Source: Micromonospora echinaurantiaca
GTDB taxonomy: Bacteria > Actinomycetota > Actinomycetes > Mycobacteriales > Micromonosporaceae
Assembly (NCBI RefSeq): GCF_900090235.1
Contig: NZ_LT607750.1
Location: 3,768,501-3,832,500, forward strand
Reading direction: 5' to 3'
Length of the DNA: 64,000 nt
Positions 35,731-46,877 of this stretch are shown here, one piece after another. Below the pieces are notes generated by a model. That model saw nothing but the letters and a program-made list of their open reading frames with translations, searched no databases and was not told the origin of the DNA. Each line of letters begins with the position of its first letter. Position 1 is the first letter of the stretch. Both the position numbers and the translations under genes were made by a program.

Positions 35731-36336
35731 TCAGCCTGGCACCGGTGCGTCCGCCCGGCGCAGCACCGACCAGCCGGCGTCCCGGGCCCGGGCCGCGGCG
35801 AGCAGACCGGCGACGCAGGACGCGTTGGTGATCTCGCCGGCCAGCACCATGCCGACCGCCTCGTCCAGGTCCAGCCGGACCACCTGCAGGTCGGCCTCCT
35901 CGTCGCGGCGCTCGTGCCGCGACTCCGCCGGCACGTCGGTCAGCTCGCGGGCCAGGAAGACCCGGACCAGCTCGTTGGTGAAGCCCGGCGAGCTGTGCAG
36001 GTCGACCAGCACGTCCAGCTGCCCGGCGACGAGGTCGACCTCCTCGGCCAGCTCCCGGGCCGCCGCGGCGGCCAGGTCCTCGCCGGTGACGTCGGTCAGC
36101 CCGGCGGGCAGCTCCCACAGGTGCCGCCCGACCGGGTGCCGGTACTGCCGGATCAGCACCACCTGGCCGGCGGCGTCGAGCGCCACCACGGCCACCGCCC
36201 CGACGTGCCGGACGTAGTCGCGCACCGCGGTGCCACCGCCCGGCATGGTCACCTCCTCGCTGACCACGTCGAAGATCCGCCCCCGGTAGCGCTCCTCGCG
36301 GGAGCGCACCTGGTAGCGGTGCTCGACCGCGCTCAC
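35731..36336 (-). CDS. NUDIX hydrolase, ADP-ribose pyrophosphatase type
   Basis: This 201-residue protein has the NUDIX box GLTDVTGEDLAAAAARELAE with the EE pair (ELAEEVDL) and the ADP-ribose pyrophosphatase-type IRQYRHPVGRHLWELPAG before it. It likely splits ADP-ribose or related nucleotides. GTG 36336 is preceded by GAGGTG 5 bases upstream and lies at the edge of a 59-bp tandem duplication that also repeats this ribosome binding site and GTG. Its position next to pyrG matches Rv1700, an ADP-ribose hydrolase in M. tuberculosis. Confidence 0.93.
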   Translation of the reverse strand: MSAVEHRYQVRSREERYRGRIFDVVSEEVTMPGGGTAVRDYVRHVGAVAVVALDAAGQVVLIRQYRHPVGRHLWELPAGLTDVTGEDLAAAAARELAEEVDLVAGQLDVLVDLHSSPGFTNELVRVFLARELTDVPAESRHERRDEEADLQVVRLDLDEAVGMVLAGEITNASCVAGLLAAARARDAGWSVLRRADAPVPG

Positions 36337-36447
36337 GGCGTCACCTCGATTCGCGACCGCGGGGCTCGCAGACCCGGCTCACTCCTCGCGCTCACGGCGT
36401 CACCTCGGTTCGCGACTGCGGGGCTCGCAGACCCGGCTCACTTCTCG
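36330..36447 (-). repeat. 59-bp tandem duplication between pyrG and the NUDIX gene
   Basis: Two copies (36330-36388 and 36389-36447) differ at only three or four positions; the start of a third (CGCTCACGA) follows inside the pyrG stop region. Each copy carries, on the minus strand, GAGGTGACGCC and GTGAGCGC, i.e. a ribosome binding site and start. The unit is not a multiple of three, so only the last start reads into the NUDIX gene. Confidence 0.9.
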
Positions 36448-36450
36448 CGC

Positions 36451-38241
<1,791 letters not shown>

Positions 38242-38351
38242 TCAGCCAAGTGATCACGCGATCCACGGGATTCCACGGTAACACCTCACCGGCGGTGTGC
38301 CGGTGCCGCACCCGAGGTACGCGCCGGTCGGGGTCGGCCCGGCGCCGCCGG

Positions 38352-40679
38352 TCAGGAGGTCGCGACCTCGGTGGACGCCCGGGCGGCGCGGCCCCGCTCC
38401 CCCGGCCGCGGCTGGTCGGCCGCCGCCCCGGACGACGGCCCGCCCGCCTCCGCGGACGATGGTCCGTCCGGGTCGGCAGGCGGCGCGGACGGGGAACCGG
38501 ACGGGTCCGGGACGGCGTCGGTCGACGAGCGCTCCGCGCCCGGAGCGCCCGCCGGGCCCTCGTCGCGCTGCCCGCCGGCGTCCGGCCGGGTCCGGTCGGT
38601 GGAGTGGTCCAGCACCCGCAGCGCGGACAGCGCCGCCATCGGCACCACCAGCGCCCCGGCCGCCCCGGCCACGTCCAGCGCCGACCCGCCCAGCACCCCG
38701 CCGATCACCGCGGCGACGGCGGTGCCCGCCATCGCCGCCCGGACCGCCGGGTAGATGCCGAACAGCCGCATCAGCCCACCCCAGGGCTGGAGCAGGGCGA
38801 ACCACACCAGCAACGCGCCGGCCAGCGCCAGCACGGTCAGCGGGCTGTTGACCAGCGTCTCCACGTTTGCCGTACTGGCCCGGTGCACGGTCAACCCGCC
38901 GGTACCGTCGCCCAACGCGGCCAGGAACCGGCCCAGGCTGCCCCGCTCCGGCGCGGGCCGGCGCAGGTCGAGCAGCGCCAGGCCGACGGTCACCGCCAGC
39001 CCGGCCATCGCCGCCCAGGCCAGCCGGCTCACCGTCAGCCACCCGCCGGCGCTGATCACCGCGGCCACGCACACCCCGGCGGTCAGCGCGATGGCGCCGA
39101 TCGGGTCGGCGCCGAGGTAGGGGCTGCCGACGACCACCACGGCGGCGCTGCCGACGGTGGCCACCACGGCCGGGCGCCAGGAGCGGCGTACCCGCTGGGC
39201 CAGCCAGCCCGCGCTGAGCAGCGCGCCGGCCACGAACGCGCCGAGCCCGACGGTGCCCAGCCCGGCGTACCGGCCACCCTCCAGGGCCGAGTAGCCGACC
39301 ACGCCGTTGAGCTGCAACCGGGCGCCGGTGACCACGTCCAGCCCGACGGTCAGCGTGGTCAGCCCGGCCACCGCGCCGAGCGGGCCGAGCGTCGCCGGGT
39401 AGCCGGGGGTGAGCCGGACGGCGGCGGTCGCCCCGACCACCAGCAGGACGGTCACCCCGGCGAACCAGGCGCCCGCGTGCTCGCCGCGCCACCAGGGCAC
39501 CACGTCGGCGAGCAGGGCCGCCGGCACGGCCAGCGCGGCGGCGATCAGCAGCACCTCGACCACCGCCACCACCCGCCGGGACACCGGTTCCGGGCCGTAC
39601 GGGCCGGCGTGCCGGCGGGCCCGGCGCAGCATCGGCAGCACGGCCAGGCCGAGCAGCACCTGGGCGGCGGCGAGCAGGGTGAAGAACCAGCCGGCGACCC
39701 GCCGCTGGGCGGCGGCCTCCCGGTCGGCGCCGGCCGGTTGGGCGATCGCGGTCGCCAGGTCGGCCGGCCGCCCGCCCACCGACTCGGCGGGCCGGCCCAG
39801 GAAGGGCCGCTCGGGCATCGGCCGGCCCAGCGCGGCGAGCGCGGTCGGCGCGAGGTCGACCAGTTGCAGGTAGCCCTCCCGGCCGGTGCTCGCCGAGGTG
39901 AGCCAGCCGCCCTCCCAGCCCGGCCCGTCGGCGACCGCCACGTGCAGCCGGGACGGCAGGTCGGTGTCGGAGACCCCGGCGACCAGCACCAGCGAGCGCG
40001 GCGGGCGGGCGGCGAGCACCCGGGCCAGCTGGGCGTCGGCCGCCCGGGCCGCCTCCTGCCGGGCGGCCGGATCCTCGCCGGCCACGGTGCCGAGGTCGAC
40101 GATGCTCAGCACGCAGGAGCCGAGCAGCACGGCCGGGTCCGGCGGCAGCGCCGGGGCGTACCGGTCGACCCGGCCGAACGGCCGGGCGGCGGCCACCGCC
40201 GCCCCCGGCCCGACCGCCACCGAGCAGCGCACCGACTCGGACAGCGAGCCCGGGACGGTGCCCCACGGCAGCCGCTCCTGGTTGTGCAGCACGACGCTCT
40301 CCTGGTCGGGCAGGTTCGCGCCGATGCCGTCCGGCTGCTCCACGGTGACCGCCGCCGGCGGGCATCCGCCGGCCTGCCGGCTGCCGTTCCACGCCGCGTA
40401 GCTGCCCGCGCCGAGGGTCAGCCAGCCGTCGACCGGGCAGGTCGGCCGGTGCGCGGAGCGCACCGACAGCGAGCCGATGGAGCCCCGCTGGGCCATCCGC
40501 CACAGCGTCGGGGTGGTCTGCGGGTCGACGTCCTCCCAGCGGAGCCCGGCCACCCCGGCCAGCACCACGTAGTCGGCGCTGCGACCGGGGGCCTCCGCCG
40601 TCGGCCGGGCCGCCAGCGCGGTGACGCCGAGCGCCACCACGACCAGGGTGAGCAGGGCGGGGGCGAGTCTGCGCAGCAT
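38352..40679 (-). CDS. Large membrane protein with an exported alkaline-phosphatase-like domain
   Basis: This 775-residue protein has an N-terminal signal anchor (MLRRLAPALLTLVVVALGV), an exported domain of about 300 residues that recalls alkaline-phosphatase-superfamily folds (DYVVLAGVAGLRWEDVDPQT, VDLAPTALAALG), then about ten membrane helices from residue ~350 and a Pro/Ala/Asp-rich cytoplasmic tail. Phosphatase metal ligands are not clearly complete, so activity is doubtful. ATG 40679 overlaps the glycosyltransferase stop (ATGA), so the two are coupled and likely serve the same envelope pathway. No gene name is justified. Confidence 0.82.
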   Translation of the reverse strand: MLRRLAPALLTLVVVALGVTALAARPTAEAPGRSADYVVLAGVAGLRWEDVDPQTTPTLWRMAQRGSIGSLSVRSAHRPTCPVDGWLTLGAGSYAAWNGSRQAGGCPPAAVTVEQPDGIGANLPDQESVVLHNQERLPWGTVPGSLSESVRCSVAVGPGAAVAAARPFGRVDRYAPALPPDPAVLLGSCVLSIVDLGTVAGEDPAARQEAARAADAQLARVLAARPPRSLVLVAGVSDTDLPSRLHVAVADGPGWEGGWLTSASTGREGYLQLVDLAPTALAALGRPMPERPFLGRPAESVGGRPADLATAIAQPAGADREAAAQRRVAGWFFTLLAAAQVLLGLAVLPMLRRARRHAGPYGPEPVSRRVVAVVEVLLIAAALAVPAALLADVVPWWRGEHAGAWFAGVTVLLVVGATAAVRLTPGYPATLGPLGAVAGLTTLTVGLDVVTGARLQLNGVVGYSALEGGRYAGLGTVGLGAFVAGALLSAGWLAQRVRRSWRPAVVATVGSAAVVVVGSPYLGADPIGAIALTAGVCVAAVISAGGWLTVSRLAWAAMAGLAVTVGLALLDLRRPAPERGSLGRFLAALGDGTGGLTVHRASTANVETLVNSPLTVLALAGALLVWFALLQPWGGLMRLFGIYPAVRAAMAGTAVAAVIGGVLGGSALDVAGAAGALVVPMAALSALRVLDHSTDRTRPDAGGQRDEGPAGAPGAERSSTDAVPDPSGSPSAPPADPDGPSSAEAGGPSSGAAADQPRPGERGRAARASTEVATS

Positions 40680-41848
40680 CACCGGCGTCCCGTCGAGGGG
40701 GTGTCGGCGCCGGGGGTGGCCGGGCCGGCGGCGTCCGGGGCCAGCTCGCGGTAGAGGGCGGCGAGCTGGGCCAGGGTGTCCGCCTCGGTGGGCCAGTCGG
40801 CGGCCCGGGCGGCCCCCCGGCGGGCCAGGTCGGCGCGACGGGCCGGGTCGTCGAGCAGTCCACGCACGGCCGCGTCGACCTCGTCCACGTCGCCCGGCGG
40901 CACCAGCACCGCGGCGTCGCCGACCAGCTCGGGCAGGCCGCCGACGGCGGTGGCCACCAGCGGTACGCCGGCCCGCAGCGCCTCCTGCGCGAAGAGCTGG
41001 CGGGCCTCCCAGTCGCTGGTCACCACCGCCAGGTCGGCGCCGGCCAGCAGGTCGGCCACGTCGGTGCGGTGGCCCAGCAGGGTGACCGGGGCGCGGGCGG
41101 CGGAGACCCGGGCGGCCAGCGGCAGGTACGCCGGGCCGCTGCCGGCGATCACCACCACCGGCGGCGGGGTCCGGGCGCGCCACCGGGCGGCCGCGTCGAC
41201 CAGCAGGTCGTACCGCTTCTGCGGGTGCAGCCGACCGACGGAGACCACCAGCGGCTGGTCCGCGGCGACGCCGAACTCGGCCCGGACGGCGGCCCGGCGG
41301 CGGCGCGGCGCGGGCAGCGTCGGCGCGGCTACCGGGGCGAGCCGGGCGTCCGCGGCGCCCAGCTCGGCGGCCCGCGCCACCAGGTCGGCGGAGGCGCCGA
41401 GGGTGACCCGGGCGCCGCGGGCGACGATCCGCTCGACCAGCCGGGACAGGCCGCCGCGCAGGCCGCCGGCGAGCACCGCGTTGTGCCAGGTGACCACCAC
41501 CGGAGCGGCGGGCCGGGCGAGCACCGCGACCAGCCCGGCCCGCAGGCCGTGGGCGTGCAGCACGTCGACCGGCTCGGCGCCGAGCGCCCGGCGCAGCGCG
41601 GCCACCGCCCGCGCGTCGGCCGGGGTGGGGCTGGCCGGGATCTCCACCGGGTGGAAGCGGGCCCCGGCGCCGGTGAAGTCGAACTGTTCCTGGGTCGCGG
41701 CCGGGCCGCAGACCAGCACCCGGACGCCGGCGGCGGCCAGCCCGGCGGCCAGCGAGCGGACGTGCTGGCCGACCCCGCCGGTGCTGGAGGCGAGCAGCAG
41801 ACCGACCGTGCCGTGCCAGCCGGGAACCGGTGCCGGTTGTGTCACCAC
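40679..41848 (-). CDS. GT4-family glycosyltransferase
   Basis: This 389-residue GT-B enzyme has an N-terminal acceptor domain with the GGVGQHVRSLAAGLAAAG motif and a donor domain with VVSVGRLHPQKRYDLLVDA, VVIAGSGP and the E-x7-E block (QEALRAGVPLVATAVGG). It should transfer a sugar from a nucleotide donor to a lipid or glycan at the inner face of the membrane. GTG 41848 follows GGAGGGGG. It is followed without a gap by the large membrane protein and preceded by a MurJ-like flippase, pointing to envelope glycan assembly. The sugar is unknown. Confidence 0.88.
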   Translation of the reverse strand: MVTQPAPVPGWHGTVGLLLASSTGGVGQHVRSLAAGLAAAGVRVLVCGPAATQEQFDFTGAGARFHPVEIPASPTPADARAVAALRRALGAEPVDVLHAHGLRAGLVAVLARPAAPVVVTWHNAVLAGGLRGGLSRLVERIVARGARVTLGASADLVARAAELGAADARLAPVAAPTLPAPRRRRAAVRAEFGVAADQPLVVSVGRLHPQKRYDLLVDAAARWRARTPPPVVVIAGSGPAYLPLAARVSAARAPVTLLGHRTDVADLLAGADLAVVTSDWEARQLFAQEALRAGVPLVATAVGGLPELVGDAAVLVPPGDVDEVDAAVRGLLDDPARRADLARRGAARAADWPTEADTLAQLAALYRELAPDAAGPATPGADTPSTGRR

Positions 41849-41962
41849 GACCCCCTCCGCCCGGCGACCGCCGACCGCCGGTCACCCGTCCCCCGCCGTA
41901 CCGGATTCATCGGGCACGACTCCCGTCGCCGGCCGTGCGGCCCGCGGGCGCACGCCACGCGC

Positions 41963-43648
41963 TCACCGGGACACCGTCTCCTTCCCGTCTCCCCGCTCCG
42001 GGGGCACGCCGTCGGGCCGCGCCCCGCCGGCCCGGCGCCCCCGACCGAGCCGCCGCAGCACCCCCGCGAGCAGCGGCTGCACGTCCCGCCGGTCCACCAG
42101 CCGGGCCACGGCGAGGAACACCACGCCGACCAGGACTCCGGACAGCATGCCCTGCACGAGTGCCGCGAGTGTCGTCGGGGTCCCGTCACCGGCCGCCGCC
42201 AGCCAGTGTGCCGCCGCGGCGCCGGCCACCGCGGCCAGCACGCCGGCGAGCAGTCCGGCACCACCCGCCCGGGCCGCCCCGGCGAGCGCGGCGGCCCCGG
42301 CCGAGCGGCGCACCGCGACCAGCAGCAGCCCACCGAGCACCAGCATCCCGACCGAGTTGGCCAGGGCGACGGCGGGCACCCGGTCGCGCAGCGGCAGCAG
42401 CGCGCCGAGGGCCAGCGCCGCCGCCGGCACCACCAGGAAGCCGGCGGCGATCGCGCCGGTCGCCGCCCGGGTCTCGCCCCGGGCGTAGAGCGCGCGGCTC
42501 AGCAGGGCGAACAGTCCGTAGCCGAGCAGTCCGGGGGCGAAGCCGGCGACCGCCCCGGCGGCGGTGGACGCCGCCGCGCCGTCGAAGAAGAAGTGCCCGA
42601 CCGGACCGGCCGCGCCGACCAGCGCCGCGGCGCCGAGGAAGCTGAACAGCAGCACCCCGCGCACCGCCGGGGCGAGCGTGGCGCGGTAGCCGTCCTCGTC
42701 GCCGGCCGCCCGGGCTGCCACCAGGGTGGGGTACGCGGCGACCGCCAGCGGCACCGCCAGCACCGCCCACGGCAGCAGGTAGACGGCCTGCGCCAGGTTG
42801 TAGACACCGGGGTTGGCCGCGGCGCCGTAGGTGACCTGGTTGAGGCTGACGATCAGCGCGACCTGCTGCGCCGTGACCGTCACCGCCCCGGCCACCGCCA
42901 GCCCACCCACCCGGGCGCGGGCCTCGGCGGGAAAGCCGAACCCGAACCGCGGCGCGAGTCGCAGCCGGCGGACCGGGATCAGCAGGGACAGCGAGAGCAC
43001 CACCACGCCGGCCGTGGTACCGGCCGCCAGGAACAGCTCCCCGCTCCGGCTCACGTCGGTGACCGTGGCCAGCCGGCCCTCGGCCGCGGTGAACCCGAGG
43101 TAGACCACGATCACGGTGAGGCTGGACAGCAGCGGCGCGATCACCGGCCAGGCGAACCGGCGGTGCGCCTGGAGCACGCCGGTGAGCACGATGCCCACCC
43201 CGTAGAGCGGCAGCTGCGGGGCGAAGACCCGCAGCATCCGCTCGCCGCTGTGCTGCTGGGCCGCGCTCAGGCCCTCGCCGAGCGCCCCGACCAGCGGCCC
43301 GGCGAACAGCACCACCAGCAGGGCCAGCGGCACCAGCAGGGCCAGCGTCCAGCAGAGCAGGGCGCCGGTGGTACGGGCCACGCTCGCCCGGTCCCCCGCC
43401 GCCACCGGGCCGGCCAGCAGCGGCACGACCAGACTGGCCAGCGCCCCACCGGCGACGATCTCGAAGATGAAGTTCGGCACCTGGTTGGCGACGACGTACG
43501 TGCCGCCGAGGTCGGTGGGGGCCAGCGTCCAGGTGAACACGGCGGTACGGCCGAAGCCGGCGAGCCGGCTGAGCACGGTGAGGACGGCGATGAGCGCGGC
43601 CGCTCCGGCGACACGGCCGGTGCCGGCGAGGGGTGCCGGTGTGGTCAC
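41963..43648 (-). CDS. MurJ/MviN-like lipid flippase
   Basis: This 561-residue protein has 14 or so membrane helices and the MOP/MurJ pattern (TVLSRLAGFGRTAVF, ANQVPNFIFEIVAGGALAS, GVLQAHRRFAWPVIAPLLSS). It probably flips a lipid-linked glycan precursor. Many actinobacteria encode a second, larger MurJ near the end of the origin cluster, so this one may act on a different lipid-linked substrate. GTG 43648 starts one base after the stop of the MraY-like gene. The C-terminal tail (residues ~530-561) is charged and Gly/Arg-rich. Confidence 0.88.
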   Translation of the reverse strand: MTTPAPLAGTGRVAGAAALIAVLTVLSRLAGFGRTAVFTWTLAPTDLGGTYVVANQVPNFIFEIVAGGALASLVVPLLAGPVAAGDRASVARTTGALLCWTLALLVPLALLVVLFAGPLVGALGEGLSAAQQHSGERMLRVFAPQLPLYGVGIVLTGVLQAHRRFAWPVIAPLLSSLTVIVVYLGFTAAEGRLATVTDVSRSGELFLAAGTTAGVVVLSLSLLIPVRRLRLAPRFGFGFPAEARARVGGLAVAGAVTVTAQQVALIVSLNQVTYGAAANPGVYNLAQAVYLLPWAVLAVPLAVAAYPTLVAARAAGDEDGYRATLAPAVRGVLLFSFLGAAALVGAAGPVGHFFFDGAAASTAAGAVAGFAPGLLGYGLFALLSRALYARGETRAATGAIAAGFLVVPAAALALGALLPLRDRVPAVALANSVGMLVLGGLLLVAVRRSAGAAALAGAARAGGAGLLAGVLAAVAGAAAAHWLAAAGDGTPTTLAALVQGMLSGVLVGVVFLAVARLVDRRDVQPLLAGVLRRLGRGRRAGGARPDGVPPERGDGKETVSR

Positions 43649-43649
43649 G

Positions 43650-44516
43650 TCAGTCGGCGCGACGGCCCAGCGCGTCGAGTTCGCGCAGCCCGGGGGTGCG
43701 CTGGATGACCTGGGTGAAGCTCACCTTCTCGCTGGCCGCGGTGAGGCCGGCGAGCACGGCGAGCACGCCGGCCCGGCCGACCGGGCCGGTCCGGGCGGCC
43801 AGCGCGACGCCGAGCAGCGCGCCGAGAGCGTTCGCGCCGCTGTCGCCGACCATCACCCGCTCGCCGAGGTCGTCGGGGAGCAGGCCGGCGGCGGCGCCCA
43901 CCGCGCCCGCGGCGATCCCGCCGTGCGGGCCGCCGGCCAGCGGCGCGCCGAGCAGCATTCCGGACTTCAGCGCCCGCCCGGGGCGCAGGTCGAGCAGGTT
44001 GAGCAGGTTGGCGGTGCCGGCCACCACCCCCGCGCCGAGCAGCACGTCCACGCCGCGGCCGAACGCGCGCTGACCCTGCCGGCGGGGGTGCGCGGCGACC
44101 CGGGGGTCGGTGGCGAGCAGGGCGGCGGCGCCGAGACCGGCCGCGCCCACCCCGATGATCTTGATCAGGCCGGCGGTGACCCGCCCCTCGCGCAGCGCGG
44201 CGAGGTGCCCGGCGAAGCCCTTGGCGGTCTTCTGCTCCGGCCGCCCCCCGACCACGTCGTCGTAGAGCCCGACCGCGCCCGCCCCGACGCCGGCGACCAG
44301 CGCGGCGGCACCCGAGGCGGCGCTGGTCGCGCCGAACGCGCCCGCCCCGGCCGCGCCCACGGCCAGGGCCGGCCCGGCGGCCAGGCTGACCGCGCGGCCG
44401 CGGAAGTTCGTCCGGTCCAGCGCCGGCCCGACCGGGGCGGTACGCACCTCGCGCAGCGCGTACCGGGCGGCGGCCGCACCGGCCCCGGCGATCAGCAGTC
44501 GACCCAGCAGGCTCAA
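43650..44516 (-). CDS. MraY/WecA-like membrane protein
   Basis: This 288-residue membrane protein shows a weak match to polyprenyl-phosphate phosphoglycosyl transferases: the Asp pair in GLYDDVVGG, NLLNLLDLRPGRALK, and VMVGDSGANALGALLG. It is shorter and more Ala/Gly-rich than MraY, and lacks some helices, so it may be a distant paralogue or a non-catalytic relative. TTG 44516 is preceded by GGGGGAA; no ATG is better. The adjacent MurJ-like and GT4 genes suggest a lipid-linked sugar pathway in which this protein would start the chain. Confidence 0.7.
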   Translation of the reverse strand: MSLLGRLLIAGAGAAAARYALREVRTAPVGPALDRTNFRGRAVSLAAGPALAVGAAGAGAFGATSAASGAAALVAGVGAGAVGLYDDVVGGRPEQKTAKGFAGHLAALREGRVTAGLIKIIGVGAAGLGAAALLATDPRVAAHPRRQGQRAFGRGVDVLLGAGVVAGTANLLNLLDLRPGRALKSGMLLGAPLAGGPHGGIAAGAVGAAAGLLPDDLGERVMVGDSGANALGALLGVALAARTGPVGRAGVLAVLAGLTAASEKVSFTQVIQRTPGLRELDALGRRAD

Positions 44517-44610
44517 GCCGTTCCCCCGCTCCGCTCGGCGGCGGCCGTCGCGCCACCGCGGCCCGGCCCGTCCACGGCCGGCAGGCCGGACACCCGGGTA
44601 CGTCCTTCGC

Positions 44611-45552
44611 TCACTGGGACAGTCTAGGCAGCAGCGAGGCGGCATTGTCGCCGACGCCGTACTGTCCGGCCTTCTTCTCGTTGAGCTGCTGCACCAGCGC
44701 CAGGGTGGTGACCAACTGGCCCTGGATGGTGTTGGCGTTGTCAATGGTGGAGATGGTCTGGGTCAGCACCGGGTCGCCGCGCACGATGGCCACCAGGTTG
44801 CCGCCGGCCGAGCCGGTGCCGCCGACCACGATCGCGCCGGTGCGGTCGAACTGCTCGGCGACCTTGACCACCGACTCGTCCTTCTTGGCCGAGTCCTTGT
44901 CGACGTACGGCTGCCCGCTGACCACCACCACGGCCTCCGCCGCCCCGGTCACCCGGTCCTCGGTGGTGAGGTAGCCGGCGTTGCTGTACGCGGCCAGCAC
45001 CGCCCGCCGGTCGGCCTCGCTGACCGGGGCCGCCCCCGGCGACCGGTCGAGCAGCACGCTGGCCAGCAGGGCGCTGGAGGTCTCCACGCCGTGCCCGTTG
45101 CCCGGCAGGCCGGAGGTCGGCGCGCTGGTCGGGCGGGCGGCGGTCACCGCCAGCTCCAGCAGGTTGTTGTTGTTGTCCGGGTTGATGAACTTGTCCTGCA
45201 GGTCGACCCGGCCGGTGACGTCGGCGCCGGCCAGCTGGAGCATCTTCACCACGCCCTCGGTGTGGTCGCGACCGGTGGGCAGGCTGAGCACCAGCACCCG
45301 CTTGCCGGCGAGCCGGCCGGGCAGGACGACCTGGGCGATCTCGGCCGCGAAGTCCTCCTCCATCTCCAGCTCCCGCTCCAGGTTGTTGACCGTCTGGCGC
45401 ATCTGCTGGTTGTCCTTGCGCAGGGCGTTGACGTTCTCCTTGAGCGAGTCGGCCACCGGGCCGTTGAGGGCGGCCGTGCCGACCACCAGGCCGATCGCCA
45501 ACGCCAGGAACACCGCGGTCAGGGACACCACGTGGTAGCGGAAATTGATCAC
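44611..45552 (-). CDS. SteB/MctB-like membrane-anchored protein
   Basis: This 313-residue protein has an N-terminal membrane helix (MINFRYHVVSLTAVFLALAI), a coiled-coil (residues ~35-70) and a large extracytoplasmic alpha/beta domain. The family is annotated as copper transporter MctB in M. tuberculosis (Rv1698) and as SteB, a partner of SteA in cell division, in corynebacteria. Which role holds here is not known. No copper-binding Cys/Met motif stands out. GTG 45552 has AGAGG about 9 bases upstream. Position next to SteA matches both genomes. Confidence 0.88.
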   Translation of the reverse strand: MINFRYHVVSLTAVFLALAIGLVVGTAALNGPVADSLKENVNALRKDNQQMRQTVNNLERELEMEEDFAAEIAQVVLPGRLAGKRVLVLSLPTGRDHTEGVVKMLQLAGADVTGRVDLQDKFINPDNNNNLLELAVTAARPTSAPTSGLPGNGHGVETSSALLASVLLDRSPGAAPVSEADRRAVLAAYSNAGYLTTEDRVTGAAEAVVVVSGQPYVDKDSAKKDESVVKVAEQFDRTGAIVVGGTGSAGGNLVAIVRGDPVLTQTISTIDNANTIQGQLVTTLALVQQLNEKKAGQYGVGDNAASLLPRLSQ

Positions 45553-45579
45553 GCTTGCAGCCTCTTGATCGTCGGGGAG

Positions 45580-46758
45580 CTAGAAGAGCTGGCCGAGCTG
45601 GAACACGAAATTGTCCCACCACTCGGAGACCACGCCCAAATACGCCTTGCCGACGGTGGAGACCGCCACGGCGGAGGCCATCGCGGCGACCGCCGAGAGG
45701 ACCAGCAGCAGCAGCGACGAGCCGGAGATGCTCTGCCGGTAGAGCCGGCTGACGCCCTTGGCGTCGACCAGCTTCCCGCCGACCTTGAGCCGGGTGAGGA
45801 ACGTCGAGGCCATCCCGCCGCGCCCCTTGTCGAGGAACTCCACCAGGGTGGCGTGGGTGCCGACCGCGACCAGCAGCGAGGCGCCCTTCTCGTCGGCCAG
45901 CAGCATGGCGAGGTCCTCGCTGGTCGCGGCGGCCGGGAAGGTCACCGCCGGGACGCCCAGCCCGGTGACCCGGGCCAGTCCGGGCGCCCGGCCGTCGGGG
46001 TAGGCGTGCACGATCACCTCGGCGCCGCAGCGCAGCACGTCGTCGGTGACCGAGTCCATGTCGCCGATGATCATGTCGGGCGTGTAGCCGGCCTCGACGA
46101 GGGCGTCCGCGCCGCCGTCCACGCCGATCAGCACCGGCTTGAACTCCCGGATGTAGGGGCGCAGCACGTCCAGGTCGGCCTTGTAGTCGTAGCCGCGGAC
46201 CACGATCAGGCAGTGCCGGCCCTGGATCTGGGTCTGGATCTCCGGTACGCCGACGCCGTCGAGGAGCAGGTCGCGCTCCTGCTTGAGGTAGTCCATGGTG
46301 TTGGCGGCGAACGCCTCCAACTGCACCGAGAGCCCCTCCCGGGCGTCGGCCATCGCCTTGGCCACCGTCTCGGCGTCCTGCAGGCTGCCGTGCGCCACCG
46401 GCTCGTCGCCGACGTACACGGTGTTGCCCTCGATCCGGACGACGTCGCCCTCGCGGATCTGCTCGAAGATGCTCTCGCCCAGGTCGTCCAGGAGCGGGAT
46501 GCCCGCGCCGATCAGCACCTCCGGGCCGAGGTTCGGGTAGCGACCGGAGACCGACGGCTTGGCGTTGAGCACCGCGGCGACACCGACGGCGACCAGTGAG
46601 TCAGCGGCGACCCGGTCCAGGTCGACATGGTCGATGACCGCGATGTCGCCGGGACGCAGCCGCCCGACCAGCCGCTTCGTACGGCGATCGAGCCGGGCGG
46701 TGCCGACGATCCGGCCCGGTTCCGTGATCCGGGTCCGGCGCAACGTGGGTAGACGCAT
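45580..46758 (-). CDS. steA: Putative cytokinetic-ring protein SteA
   Basis: This ~392-residue protein matches SteA: VIDHVDLDRVAADSLVAVGV, then NAKPSVSGRYPNLGPEVLI, the thiamine-pyrophosphokinase-like GVDGGADALVEAG and IGDMDSVTDDVL, and a C-terminal membrane helix (SLLLLVLSAVAAMASAV). SteA works with SteB in cell wall synthesis at the septum in corynebacteria. ATG 46758 (MRLPTLRR) fits the family start; ATG 46767 is possible. It lies immediately upstream of the SteB-like gene, 27 bp apart. Confidence 0.93.
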   Translation of the reverse strand: MRLPTLRRTRITEPGRIVGTARLDRRTKRLVGRLRPGDIAVIDHVDLDRVAADSLVAVGVAAVLNAKPSVSGRYPNLGPEVLIGAGIPLLDDLGESIFEQIREGDVVRIEGNTVYVGDEPVAHGSLQDAETVAKAMADAREGLSVQLEAFAANTMDYLKQERDLLLDGVGVPEIQTQIQGRHCLIVVRGYDYKADLDVLRPYIREFKPVLIGVDGGADALVEAGYTPDMIIGDMDSVTDDVLRCGAEVIVHAYPDGRAPGLARVTGLGVPAVTFPAAATSEDLAMLLADEKGASLLVAVGTHATLVEFLDKGRGGMASTFLTRLKVGGKLVDAKGVSRLYRQSISGSSLLLLVLSAVAAMASAVAVSTVGKAYLGVVSEWWDNFVFQLGQLF

Positions 46759-46830
46759 CGTGACCATCCTGGCATGTGAGGCAGGGTTTGCTGTCGCGAC
46801 ATGCCTGAGCAGGGCCGCCTACCCAGGGAA

Positions 46831-46856
46831 GCACACCGGGACGCGCCCCGGTGTGC
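46831..46856 (-). terminator. Hairpin after recN
   Basis: GCACACCGGG pairs perfectly with CCCGGTGTGC over a 6-base loop, 20 bp downstream of the recN stop on the minus strand and ahead of steA. No T-run. Confidence 0.6.
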
Positions 46857-46877
46857 CTGTGGTCACAATCGGCGGGG

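Noticed and set aside
40680..41885. Membrane protein extended to 1177 residues
   Set aside because: The extension is a shadow of the GT4 gene. ATG 40679 overlaps its stop (ATGA) and begins a signal anchor.
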